From Tyto alba (lineage: Eukaryota; Chordata; Aves; Strigiformes; Tytonidae), in NCBI RefSeq assembly GCF_018691265.1, contig NW_024881323.1:25655610-25719609 (forward strand): a stretch of 64,000 nucleotides of DNA, in the 5' to 3' direction. Below, piece by piece: positions 11,167 through 21,573 of this stretch. The notes below the pieces were generated by a model. That model saw only the letters and a list, made by a program, of their open reading frames with translations, ran no database searches and was not told where the DNA came from. Within the stretch, counting starts at the first letter, position 1; every line of letters begins with the position of its first letter. Both the position numbers and the translations under genes were made by a program.

Positions 11167-12234
11167 GTTTGTATTTGGAAAAACAGTAAGAACCGACCAA
11201 ACAAATGGCCTGTAAACTTTGTTTAAAATGAAACCACCAAAATGTTTGACACAAACACTGCTGGATTCAAACTGTGTCAAATTTTCAGAGCATGTGGGGT
11301 GGTTGTACATACAGTCCTTTTGGAAGCAGGAAGTTGGGAAAAGCCTTGAAGAGGGCAAGTTTAGTTCTAAGCTAATTGCAGTAGGCACGTTGTCCCATAA
11401 CTTCATGAACTGTGCAGAACAAAGGAAGTTAAAATTGGGCTTTTCAATATGCTTAGACCCTTAAAGATGCAGTTTGTGGCTTAACCATCTCGTTATGCAA
11501 GCGCTCAGCAGCTCTGCACAGTTTGACTTGCATAGCCACCAGCAAGAACGTGCATGCTTCAGTTTCTTAATCCGGTGAGGTGAGTGACAGCTAAGTGATG
11601 TCCATTAAGGGATGTCAGTCTCTGTCCAACTCAGTGATGGCTTTTGGCAGCAATTGTACTGGTTAATTGTTTGCGCTAAACTGTGTGTCCATTCAGTGCC
11701 TTCAAACTCTTCTCCTGTAAGGAAGTAACAACATTTGACCTGTCTTCTTGGTGCGGGTCTCTTTGCCTTTGCCTGCCTGAACAAAGTAGTTGTGATCTCT
11801 CTGAATGACAGCCTTTTTCTTCTCATTGAATATTGTCCTCTCTCATTGAGCTAGTTTCCTTCTCCCCCTTTCAAACCCTTTCCATACTGTAAATTCTTCT
11901 TCCGAGCCGAGGTAAGAAGACCTGGATGCTTCTAGGTGAAGATGTGTAGGTATTTGTACAGCAGCCCCTTAATTTGGTGTAGCGCGCGGATGGATTCATC
12001 AGTGAAGCAATAAGCTCTCGCTGTTGCTTTGCTGATTGCCATTTTGCATGGCAGTGTGTTCAGTGGCAGTAGCTGGGGTAACATTTGAAGTGGTACGCCT
12101 TTTAGAGAGCAGAGTAGGAATTGCAAAAATTACTGGGAAGGGAGAGAACAATGCAGAAATCAAGACGCCATATCCTTGTTTCCTCAGGAAATTAATTTGA
12201 AAAATCACATTTTAGTTGGTGTTGGTGGGAAAAA

Positions 12235-12258
12235 CCAACCAACCAACCAACCAACCAA
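12235..12258 (+). repeat. (CCAA)6 microsatellite in unit 2
   Basis: Six CCAA units at the site that has eight in unit 1. Confidence 0.95.
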
Positions 12259-12474
12259 CATACCAAAAGAAAACCAAAAATCCACAAGATCCTGGGGGGT
12301 TTTATCGTTAAGATTTTCATACCTTTGGAGAAAGAGCAGTGCAGAGGTTAACTTTGTCCTCCCTGCCTCTGCAACCTCAGTCTGTAATGGAAACTAATGC
12401 TTTGGAGAAGTGGAGTCTTCCGTTTTGAAGGTACGAATTGGTTTTCAATTAAATATTTTTCTTTCTTTTCATAG

Positions 12475-12672
12475 AAAGCTGAAGTTTTGGCCACATCTGC
12501 TTCTGGTTTTCCCGGCTTTACTCCTCGGTCTATCCTCAGATCCAGCGTTCGCAGCACACCCCAGGCAACTCCCTCTGCGTTTCCAGGAGAATCAGTTACT
12601 CCTCCTCCCAGAGCAAACAAACACAGAGTGTCTTTCAAGGAAGGGAACTCAGATGAGAAATGGACTGTTGGG
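12475..12672 (+). CDS. AHCTF1: AHCTF1 exon I, copy 2
   Basis: 66 codons identical to copy 1, with acceptor CATAG and donor GTAAGC. Phase 0 at both ends. This is the last complete exon I before exon J at 14761. Confidence 0.88.
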
Positions 12673-13663
12673 GTAAGCTGGGCTGTAGTTAGTGGATTTT
12701 ACAGTCAAAGGCTTTCTAGTCTGTTATTTGGTTTAGAATTTTGGACAGTTTGCCAGAACTCCTTATATTGAGACCTGGACCTGCGATCAAGAATGGCAGG
12801 CTTGAATTTGGTCCAAAAAGGTTCCGCTAGACCTTCTGTAACATCACCCGTCGGCAGGCAGATATTCAAAATGCATGTCGGTGTCCTTGGCGGTTTCGCT
12901 CAAGCGTTGTTAGGAGCTGTGGTTGTTCCAAATTGCTAGCTCAGCTTCCCGCGATGCCTTTTCAAGCGGTGGTATGGCAGGAAGGTGAGGAATACAGCTC
13001 GAGCCATTGTTTGGGCTTGTTAAGGTTTGTGCATCTGAAAGCAGCAGAAGTCATGAGCTGCATTTACTTTTGATCTCTCTTTCTGCGAGGCTGAGTTTGC
13101 TTAACTTACGGTAAAAACAGACTCGGGATGAAGAGAGCTGGTCTGTCGCCTGTTCTCTAGCCCCAAAGTTCTGGGGTTTGCTTCTTGCCTCGCACCGGGC
13201 GTAGCATTCATACTGCTGTCAAACGAAGTTGGTCCACCTGCTAGTTGCCCCCTTCTACTCGGCCTTTGGTCCCGTCGGTTGGATTCCCTGACCCAGCTCG
13301 TTAGGCAGTTGCGGAAGGACCGTGCCAAGACCAGGGGCAGAACAGGGCCGTGTGCTCGTGTCTACATGTCGGAGCTCTCCGCAGGGTACAAACAAGTTGT
13401 CAGGATCTGGTTTTGTTACACCTCTTACTGCCTGTTGTAAGGGGTTCCTCAAAGGTAACAAGAGGCGTATCGGAATAAGGTTCTGCTGAGTGCCAGAACT
13501 GTTTTAACTGACAGTTGTCGGTTCTGTTACTGATCTAGTCTGCCTTCCACTTTGCTAAAATTACCGGGTGAAGTTGGCGTGTGCTGATGGGTAGAACTTG
13601 CTGCTGTTCTGTGCAGTGCACTCGCTGTAATTAGTTAACTGCTTTACGCTTTTTATTCATCGG

Positions 13664-13811
13664 AATGATCGCCATCCTCGCTTCAGAGAGGGGGCATGTG
13701 CCAGAAAGTCTGAATTACGCCCATATCGGAAGATCCTTCCTAGAGTTCAAAGGCAGCTGGCTGCAGAGAGAGCCAGGCCTTACCATTTGCCTTCGTCGGC
13801 CTTAAGAGGAG
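13664..13811 (+). pseudogene. AHCTF1: AHCTF1 exon E, copy 3 (acceptor lost)
   Basis: The reading frame is intact, but the acceptor reads CATCGG instead of CATCAG, so the AG is destroyed. The donor is intact. Without the acceptor this exon should be skipped. Confidence 0.85.
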
Positions 13812-13897
13812 GTAATTTTTAGCGCGGGGAATACAGCGGTCAAGAAACGCTCACTTTGATAACACAAGGCTGATAGGTTTTCTCTTGTGCTTTACAG

Positions 13898-14048
13898 TTG
13901 CGAGACCAAAGCCAGTATCAAGATCAACAAAACCAGCCAATTCAGGATATCTGGATATCATAGCAACTTTCATGAGTAATGTGTTATCCAGAATTGGAGC
14001 AGCATGGGCAGGAAATGAGCAGAAAACCTTTTCCTCACGATATGATAG
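13898..14048 (+). CDS. AHCTF1: AHCTF1 exon F, copy 3 (frame intact)
   Basis: 151 nt, one base longer than copies 1 and 2, and open throughout: VARPKPVSRSTKPANSG... into FMSNVLSRIGAAWAGNE. Acceptor TTTACAG and donor GTAAGC are present. It represents the ancestral frame. Confidence 0.82.
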
Positions 14049-14578
14049 GTAAGCAGCCTTTTCACAAAGTTCAGTTTTGAGCTACGTGTGTGGAGAGGAA
14101 TAGCAAAAAATCCATTTGGATTATGTTAGTATTCTGGAAGGAAGGTGTACCTGAATAAACTTTGATTGGCTTTTTTGTAATCAGTTCATCCAAAGTAATA
14201 TTTGGAGAGAGACTTTTTCGGCTATGATAATCTTATTTAGGCCAAGACCTATACTGACACGATGGTAAATGTGTTTTCAAGAATTTGACAGCTGAAACTA
14301 GAACTGTGGTTGCCACCAAGCTCTCGGTGTACTGCTTTTGAGACACTTGGTTATGTGGCCAAACAGGGATCTTTGACCGCTTCCTGCCCAGTGTCTGCTT
14401 CGTTTCTGCCTTTCCTTCTTAACATCGGGCGGAATTGTAACGAGCGGAAAAGAGGCTGGTGGTTGTCAGATGATTTTCCTTCAGGGGCGATGGTCAAATA
14501 AACCTGAATTCCGGTATGTTTGGACTTCAGGGGAGTGAAAGTCAGTTACCTTTCCCTGTTTGTTCTAGTGCTAGAGTT

Positions 14579-14640
14579 GCAGAGCCACCAGCCGTACCTC
14601 GTCCTCTCCCTGAGGCAGAGTTGCAGTGTGGTTTTTGGGA
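14579..14640 (+). pseudogene. AHCTF1: AHCTF1 exon G, copy 3, truncated
   Basis: Starts like copies 1 and 2 (ARVAEPPAVPRPLPEAEL) then diverges at about 14625-14640, where the tandem unit ends. No donor. Confidence 0.75.
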
Positions 14641-14760
14641 CACTAGGGACACAAATATCAGTATATGTTGGGGGGGTTTTTTGTCTTCCCTTTACAAAAA
14701 CCACCTGCATGTTATTGACTGTGAGGTTTTGTTGGCTTTTTTTTTTGTATTTTAATAAAG

Positions 14761-15033
14761 GTAACCAACGATGATATAGCACTGCCTGGGGATTCATGGG
14801 AGCATCATCATGGAATGGCGGAGGATGCATCGTCTGAGACTAGAGATAAGGCAACTGTGCTTACTCTGAGCAATCCTGAGGAGGATCGTGCTGAAGTGGA
14901 AGCGTTTTCAAAAAGCATACCTGGAGATGGTTTGGAGAAAATGGATGTCAGCAAAGAAAACAGCAACTTCTCTGCCCGTTCAGACCAAACTACTTTGGAG
15001 TATCACGATGCAAAATCACCTGGCGGTTTTTCA
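14761..15033 (+). CDS. AHCTF1: AHCTF1 exon J (acidic C-terminal region; 3' limit uncertain)
   Basis: Follows a T-rich tract and AATAAAG. Reads VTNDDIALPGDSWEHHHG... with many Asp/Glu/Ser, in frame with the end of exon I (KWTVG). Open to a stop at 15133-15135, but the last 100 nt look intronic. The donor was not determined; 15033 is my estimate. ELYS identity is inferred from position, phase and the I-J join. Confidence 0.65.
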
Positions 15034-15135
15034 TCTGTTCCCATGTGCCGAATCGCAAATAGCTTAGCTGTTGATTTCTGGTGGCGAAAAAACAAGCTAC
15101 AGGCAGCAGCCAGCCCGTGTTTTCTCATGAGTTGA

Positions 15136-16162
15136 TAGGCAGTGCTTTTCACCTCTTAGTCTAGGCCAATCTGAGAATACTATGAAATTGTAGACTCTCA
15201 AGTAAGAAGGTAGCAGTTTTTTCTTATTTTGTTGGTACTTTTGTCTTCTGTGCAAAACTTGCAGGTTTCCAATCCAGGAATGCTTTTTTTTTTCTCGGCA
15301 AAGTAGTCCAGGTAACGAGTCTCTTGGATGTGCTTGGAGATAAATGTTCTGTGGTTCCTGTTGAATTCAAGCCGTTCCTAAATAAAATGTGTTTTTCAAA
15401 GCCCTCTGCCGTGTGGATGACCAGTATGCGAGGGAGAGGGAAAAATGCAAGTTACAGTTACCGACGTGTCCGTTGGTTCAGGTCGCTTACTCCTTGGCTG
15501 TGTATCCCCTGGCATAGTTTAAGAGCAGGCTTATCCCACAGCAGTCCTTGCTGTGGTGTGCCTTGCTGTTCAACTTGGCTTAAATGCAGACAAAAGCAGG
15601 AGCTATCGCTGCGTGACCGATCGCTTGCCTTTTGGTGCTACAACCGTATTTTCAGTACACAGAGAAGGGTGCAGGGAAGTAGTGTGTGATTTCTGTGAGC
15701 ACCAACAGCACAAGCATATGTGGCCCTCAGAATCCAGGGCGCTGGAAGGCCTTTACGTTTCATCTAGCCTAGTGATCTCGTAGTGGCTTCCGAAAGGGCG
15801 AGAACGGTATGCTCGTCTCAGCCGGATCCAACAGCTATGCAGGCCAGGTAAGATTTTACTCAAAGAACCAACTACAAGCAGTTGTAGCTAATACACGGTC
15901 GTAGACTGCTCATTTAGTTTATCTCCCATTATTAACGTTCATGTAAGCGTACTGCAGGTGACTGGCACGGGTCGGTTTACTGGTTGGAAGCCTTACCTAG
16001 CTTTTGCCTACGCTCCCGTCATCCCGGAACTCGGTATTACTTTCAAGCACGTTTGCAAATCTTGATTCAACCTGTTAGTGGGGGCACGCGTCCTGGGCAG
16101 CAGTGCTTGTGTATGCGTTTGCTTGCTCATCTGTGAAGAGGATGCACTCGATCGTTGTTTAG
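15136..16162. other. non-coding interval
   Basis: Intron-like sequence. A short open frame (15324-15689) has no recognisable domain. Nothing else is supported. Confidence 0.5.
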
Positions 16163-16365
16163 AGCGAGGTGTTGTGTGATCTGGCCCAAGGAGCGCTGGA
16201 GAACGCCTGGCAAGGTTATAACGCTGCTCTGCTGGCGTACGGGCAGGCCGGCTCGGGAAGAGCTGTTGGACGATCGGCTGCGCTGCAAACAGAGGCCCGG
16301 TGCCCGTTGTGTGCAAAGAGCTCTTCAAAGCCACCCAGCATTGGGAAAAGTACAAGCAGTGCCAG
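16163..16365 (+). pseudogene. KIF28: kinesin motor exon remnant with damaged P-loop (probably KIF28)
   Basis: Between a TTTAG acceptor and a CCAG|GTGGGA donor, one frame reads DLAQGALENAWQGYNAALLAYGQAGSGR, the kinesin-3-type motor segment whose functional form carries GYNA-T-LLAYGQTGSGKS. The walker-A Lys-Ser is lost (GQAGSGRAV). After about 40 nt the homology moves to the next frame: VVCKELFKATQHWEKYKQCQ, which normally follows the P-loop region (IVPxxCxELF). So at least one frameshift sits inside the exon. No other motor exon was found nearby. KIF28 is my best guess because I recall it lying between SCCPDH and AHCTF1 in mammals. Confidence 0.75.
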
Positions 16366-17180
16366 GTGGGATTAGCGCAAAGTGTCACTTCTTTCCAAGA
16401 CCTTTCCAGGCGGTACTTTAAAAGGCTGGGTTACTCTCAAATCGGAAAAATGGGAACCGTGACTCTGGAGCAGCTTCCGGTACAAGACAGAGTGGATCCT
16501 CTAAAATACTGTGGGAAACAAAGTTGAGGTAGTACAGCTGGATTTACAGATGGGTATGCATGAGAAAGTCTTCCCAGCACCTCGGTAAGGCAAATTAATG
16601 CCGCCTTCTGTACAGCTTCATAGGGTACAGAAGCTTTACAGTGCTGCGCCTCTCCGCTACAGCAGGAGCCAAGTTTTCAGCCATGCAGTACAGCTTTTGT
16701 AGCTGCTGGATGCTCCCACTCCATCAGCATCCTGCGCTGGTTGTCCAGCGGATTCGAGCACTGCTGGAAGCAGAAAGCTTCACGCCCATGCAGCAGGGCC
16801 GTCTGTCTGTGAGAGTACTGCCCTGGTTACTGAGGGCTGCTTGCGATTTACTCCTGTGTTCCTTCCCCTTCAGAAAGTGCTTTGTCCTCCCAAACCAGCC
16901 TCCCCCGCTGTGTGCCAGCAGGAACGACGCAGGGATGCCGTTTGTGAACGTGTTTCTGTGGAAACTCATTCCTTCCCATCTCGCTTGCCGTACCAATGTG
17001 GAAATGAAATCCCTATCTGTAGTCGAGTGTTGGAGAATGGCTCAGAGACAAGGGTCCTGAGCCCACCGAGCAATTGTATGATCAGAGCGTGCTCTAGCTG
17101 CTGATGCTGGGCCTCACTAGGGTTTGCTTGCAGCTGCTGGCAGCTGCTGATACCTGAGGAATGTCAAGGACACTTCAGCC
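16366..17180. other. interval with no supported gene
   Basis: GC-richer than its neighbours. Open frames up to 139 codons (16641-17060) show no domain or conserved motif; probably intronic or displaced non-coding DNA. Confidence 0.45.
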
Positions 17181-17181
17181 T

Positions 17182-17590
17182 TGTGTACCGTGGTGTGTCG
17201 AAAACAGGTTGAGAGGAATTAGGAATAGTGGTCTAAGAAACCCAGTGTTATGATAACGGTGGTCTGAGAAACATTGTGTTACGGTACTGTTGTGTATCGA
17301 AAACAAGTAAACAGGAATCAGAAATAGTAGCATGAGAAACTTAGTGTTATGAGAAACTTGTGCTGTAAGCTAACTGCAAGTAGGTGGACCGTGAGAATAC
17401 GACCCTTAGAGCTTAAGCCAATCAGCTAGTGACTAGTAGGCATAATTAGTAGAAGGATTATAAAAGGCTGTAATGAAAATCAATAAACTGAAGCACACTT
17501 TATCACTCATACTGAGTCGGCTACGTTCTTCCTCCTTGGCCTGAGTCCTCGGCTCGCCCAGCCCGGCAGTCGAGTTACTCCTATTACGCA
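17182..17590 (+). mobile_element. probable solo LTR of an endogenous retrovirus
   Basis: Starts TGTACCG and contains repeated U3-like motifs (two partly similar GTATCGAAAAC / GTGTCGAAAAC stretches at about 17190-17310). It then has a TATAAAA box near 17459-17466, an AATAAA near 17482 and a pyrimidine-rich downstream part ending ...TTACGCA. This box order (TATA then poly(A) signal then R/U5) is typical of a compact LTR. No internal region is present. Family not named. Confidence 0.55.
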
Positions 17591-17949
17591 CAGTTCTTGG
17601 ACAGAGGAAAAAAAGCATGTCGTGGCTCTTTATTTTTACGTTTGATTTTGAACCATAGCCTTGCTGCTACTGACTGACCAGATTTTGTTTTGAAGTCAGC
17701 AGATTGAGGCCTCCTCTCCGGCTTGTTGCGATTCAAGCTCGCGAGTGACACCGCGGGCGTGCTGTCACTCCGGGGGTTCCCACGCACGCCCTTCGTTTAC
17801 AGAGCCCCAGGAGGTCAGCATGGCCTCAAGCCCAGCTATCTTCTGTGCCCCCACCCTGGGCTCCCTCCCTCACCGCTGGCTTAGACACCCGGTCTTCCCA
17901 GAGACGGGTTTTCCTCCTGCTCACTGGCTAGCCCACCCTCGAGTCTGCC

Positions 17950-18075
17950 AGCAGTTTAGTCCCCGCTGTACTAAAAAGATGTGGGCAGGCTGGAGAGGGT
18001 CCAGAAAAGGGCCACAAAGATGATCAAAGGACTGGGAAGCCTGCCAAGTGAGGAAGGGCCGAGAGAAGGGACTGA
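17950..18075 (+). mobile_element. CR1 LINE fragment
   Basis: Reads GGAGAGGGTCCAGAAAAGGG then CCACAAAGATGATCAAAGG, the characteristic CR1 3'-end coding region (ERVQRRATKMIKG). About 125 bp, heavily truncated at both ends. Confidence 0.75.
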
Positions 18076-18855
18076 CAAGTACAAATGCAAAATAACAAAG
18101 GTGTTAATTTTCAGATACATTCCTTGAGGATTTCAACGGGTGGCTTTAACTACTTGACCGGAATCGGGCGGGTTGGTCTTCCTCTGCTCGGTACTTTTAC
18201 TGAAGGAAAGGGCGGTGACTGTGACTTCTCGGCAGTTTTCAGTCTTCTGCTGGACCTTTGCTTAAGTCCTCTTGCGTTTCTCTTCCAGGGAGCCATGGCC
18301 TGGCGTGGCAGGCGTGTGGTCCTCAACTCGAGGCGGTGAGCTCTGTGACAGGAGCGCGGCTCCCTGCGTACCGTTTCCAGGGAGCAAATAAACAGCCTCC
18401 CACTGTGCGTGTGGTAAAGGAGTTTTCCTGGCAGAAGAGAACTGGGCTGCTGGTTGGCTTGGAAGAAACAGAGGGAAGCGTTCTCTGTCTGTACGACCTG
18501 TGGATTTGTGGTCAGTCCAGAAAGTTCTGCAGCGTGACGATTGCTGCCGGTCGTGTGTGCAGCTTGTGTTGTAAAACTGCTCACGTTGTTCACGGGTGGT
18601 GGCAAATCGTTATCCAGGAACAGAAAGAGCAGAAATGGAGCGTGTCATTGCATAAATGGAATAGTCTGTTCTCTGTCCCTTAAACGCATGAACTGTTATC
18701 TGTGGCAGGGAGTAGATTGTATGTTTCCCACTTTACACGTGGTGGTGGTCTGAAAGGAAAAGCAGCATTTCACTGTCCTCAGTTTCACCAAGCTCAGCTT
18801 GAAGTTAGTCTGTCTGGTAATTAAGAATGCATTAACAGACATTTTTTACCTTCAG

Positions 18856-19137
18856 GTTATTGAAGATAGTGTGGGTACGGCAGAAACCTCAGAAGCAGCT
18901 CCTGAAACATCGCCGTGTAGTGAGCTCCATCCACCAGGCAATCTTCAACACAGCTGTGCTGCTTCAGAGCAACAGATTGAACGTGAATTGCCAGCTAGTG
19001 ACGATGGTGAATGTGATGCAGCTGAGGGACACCGAGAGCTCTTTATATCTCAGAGTCATTTTCAGAGCTTCAAAAACCTGGGAAACTGTTTTGTGAAACT
19101 GCTTAACAGCCTTCTCCTCACGTATCTTCTTCTGTTT
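18856..19137 (+). CDS. AHCTF1: AHCTF1 exon K (C-terminal region, 3' limit uncertain)
   Basis: Acceptor ACCTTCAG. Encodes VIEDSVGTAETSEAAPETSP... and an acidic, Ser/Glu-rich stretch in the style of the ELYS C-terminus. Open to a stop at 19141-19143. From 19138 the sequence is instead homologous to an SCCPDH intron, so the original exon end may have been cut off by that insertion. Identity is inferred from location and composition. Confidence 0.55.
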
Positions 19138-19305
19138 TACTGATCACTTCTGAAATCAAACCCGAAAGTTTGCCCTGTCACTTCAAGGCTCTTAGAACAA
19201 GTTAACCTTGAGACTCAGTGAGTGCTGGGACATGTTCTTTTTTCAGTAACATAGGAACGAATCGGTAAAGCTGAACTTGTCTTCCATTCCACTAGACGAG
19301 CAGCT
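19138..19305 (+). repeat. duplicate of SCCPDH intron 6 segment
   Basis: Nearly identical, in direct orientation, to 34816-34983 between SCCPDH exons 7 and 6; only a few substitutions. Weaker similarity continues for about 60 bp on both sides of the map (19306-19366 versus 34984-35045) up to the LTR edge. Confidence 0.9.
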
Positions 19306-19364
19306 CTCTGTTCACATCATACTGACGTGCTAAATACATCTTTTCAGGGTTTAAGAAGCGGTTA

Positions 19365-19856
19365 ACAACCACGCAGCCGCTCGGCCTCCCTCCCCCACCT
19401 GGGAACGGGGGAGGGAATTGGAGGGGCAAAGGGGGACTTGCAGGTTGAGATAGAAACAGTTTACTAATGGTAATAAAATAAAACGGTGACAGTAATAGAA
19501 ATTAGAAACGGGCAATGCACCGTGCAGTTGCTCACCACCCGCTGACCGACACCCAGCCCCTTCCCGGCTAGTGATCCCGAAATACTAAGACCCCGCGATT
19601 GCAATCCCGGAAGCGAGAGAGAGCCCCTTCCCGCCCACCCCTCCTTTACATAGCGAGCGTGATGTTACATGACGTGGAATAGCCCGTTGGCCAGTCCGGG
19701 CCCGGTGCTTCAGCCGTGTCCCATCCCTGCTTCTTTTGTGCCTGCGCAAAGGCAGGACATAGGGATTTGGAGAGTCCTTGAAAGCTCAGTGTGCTGGCAG
19801 CATTCTTCTCGCTCCCGAAAAGGAACATGAACTCAATTCCAGCCCGAACCAGGACA
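19365..19856 (-). mobile_element. LTR of an avian endogenous retrovirus, antisense
   Basis: Read on the minus strand it starts TGTCCTGGTTCGGGCTGG, the typical opening of a widespread neoavian ERV LTR. It ends near the GGGGGAGGGAGGCCGAG and GTTGTTA stretch. A poly(A)-type AATAAA lies on the opposite strand near the T-rich segment. Partial copies of the same LTR lie in both inverted-repeat arms (24748-25099, 29515-29866). No internal retroviral genes. Confidence 0.75.
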
Positions 19857-20051
19857 AAGGTCACTAGATTCCAGAAGGCAAAGGCTCCCTTAATCACCTG
19901 TGACGGGAGTGGAAGATGAAACCAGGAGGCATCAAGTAGAGTATGGCATCACTGCTAGAACACACACAAGGGGACAACTGAGTGGAAGTCCAGGCATTCC
20001 CTCGGAAGGCACTCATCAACTGCTGCAGACAGACAGACCGGTTCTGTTTGA

Positions 20052-20938
20052 ATGTCTCCTGGGAGAGGTACCAAGCGAACAAAAGGAGCACCTGAGACTT
20101 GTAGACTTGAAACGGGAGGAAATACTCGAGATGAGCAAATACCTGTGATGCCTGTTCCTCCTAGGAGAGGTAGGAAGCCTAAACTGACTAATTCAGAAAA
20201 AGTAGAAAGCAGCCATTCTGATGGACAAGCGTTGTCCGTCAGCAGGCTGCCCATAGCTGTTACTCCAAGAGGAGGATTAAGGAGAGCAGAGGAAGCTGCT
20301 TCTGAAGTCTCGCAAGAGGCTAGCGAGGAAAGTTCTCCTGCTGAAGGTAGCGTTATTGCTTCTGCTCCTTCCAAAAGGACTAGAGGAAGAAAAAGTTCAG
20401 CAGGAGGTCAAGAAGCTGGCCAGAGTGCCACCGATCAGAAGATTAAACAGGCAGTCAGTCCCAGCAGAAGTGCAAGAAAACCGAAACTCATTGATTGACA
20501 ATTTACTGGCAGTATTGTCAAGGATCAGGAGGGGCTGCCTAGTGACCAACTCCTCTTACCTGTGCCAACTAAAAGAGGCAGAAGGAGGAAGATGAGTTCA
20601 TCAGAAGTTTTGGAAAATTCTGCCCTTGATCTGTCTAAATCATCGCTTCCTCGGGCAGGATTTAAACTTCCTGTCACTCCTAGAAGACGCGCGAGGAAGG
20701 GGGCACAAATTTTCTTGGCAGGCAAAGAATCTGCCTGTACTCAGGAAGGCATACGTGCAGGTGGGAGAGTGGAAATCCTTGGTTCTCCTAGGGGCAGAAG
20801 AAGAGTTCCACATGCCAAGCGAGAAAAAACGGATACTCGTGAGCAAGAACTTCCACAGGCAAATGAGGAATCAGCCACACCCGGGAGTCTGGTTTGCCAA
20901 TTGACGGGGTTAACACAAAGGACACAGACACCAAGCTA
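20052..20938 (+). pseudogene. AHCTF1: AHCTF1 AT-hook exon, interrupted by an in-frame TGA
   Basis: Basic, repeated AT-hook type motifs in one frame: PPRRGRKPKL (about 20157), SKRTRGRKSS (about 20370), SARKPKL (about 20474), PTKRGRRRK (about 20562), TPRRRARKG (about 20676) and SPRGRRR (about 20785). AT-hooks are minor-groove AT-DNA binders at the ELYS C-terminus. A TGA at 20496-20498 splits the frame, and coding character continues unchanged after it. The 5' part is probably frameshifted as well: 19900-20148 has a protein-like frame that ends TGA just as the AT-hook frame takes over. The 3' end runs into LTR sequence at about 20910-20940. Confidence 0.8.
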
Positions 20939-21560
20939 AAGAAATAGGCTTATTTTACCTTAAAGCAGCAGAAAGAATAAGCAAGGTAATGCACCTAGAC
21001 ATTACTGTTTAAAGCAGCAGAAAGAATAAGCAAGGTAATGCACCTAGTCGTTACTACATAAAGCTGGCTATAGTGATTAAGAAAGATCCATCACCAATTG
21101 CCCTCATACTTTACCATCACCCCGACCCGTGCATCAGCTGGGGAGCCCCGTCACAGCGAAGGATCAGAGAGCCTTTCCCAGAAATTGGGAAGTCCTACGC
21201 AGTGTGTCCACTCGTAGGTGAGGTCTCCGTCTGTGCTGTGAGAGGGTCTGGCTTTTATACAGTTTAACAAACAAGTCTAAACGAAATGCACAGGAGATAC
21301 CTGGTAGATTGACATGCCTCACTCAGGCGTGTCCGGATCTGGCCAGGATCCGGGCACGTCTGAGGAGTTTCTGTTTTTCTTTACATTTGGGATTTATAGT
21401 TACTTCCTATTGTTTACTTACAGTTCCCAGGGATTGTTCCCAGGGTTGCATTTTCATGCTGATAAGATGCTGGTTGCTTCATTCTGCTGCTAAGATGCTG
21501 ATTGCTGGTGGGGGAATGCACTCAGAAGTCAACTTTGGTTTGAGGCCTGTTGTTTGGGCC
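20939..21560 (-). mobile_element. probable LTR insertion at the end of the AT-hook exon
   Basis: Non-coding sequence with a reverse-strand poly(A)-like region and LTR-like composition (GCAGCAGAAAGAATAAGCAA, then a GATAAGATGCTGGTTGC and TAAGATGCTGATTGC pair). It contains a 38-bp direct repeat (20961-20998 and 21010-21047, period 49). It separates the AT-hook exon from exon L. Exact ends and target-site duplication are not resolved. Confidence 0.5.
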
Positions 21561-21573
21561 TTTTCTGTTTCAG

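Larger units (their letters stand above)
9445..13594 (+). repeat. tandem duplication unit 2 (AHCTF1 exons E-I)
   Basis: 4.15-kb unit nearly identical to unit 1. Differences seen include single substitutions at exon E, a corrected donor after exon G (CAGGTATAG), homopolymer length changes and two fewer CCAA units. It shares the exon F frameshift with unit 1, so that lesion predates the split of units 1 and 2. Confidence 0.95.
13595..14640 (+). repeat. truncated tandem unit 3 (AHCTF1 exons E, F and part of G)
   Basis: About 1.05 kb of a third unit, more diverged from units 1 and 2 than they are from each other. Homology stops inside exon G near 14640, where the sequence changes to the intron leading into exon J. 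It lacks exons H and I. Confidence 0.93.

Noticed and set aside
16641..17060. 139-codon plus-strand frame as a further kinesin exon
   Set aside because: No kinesin motif, no good splice borders and no similarity I could recognise.
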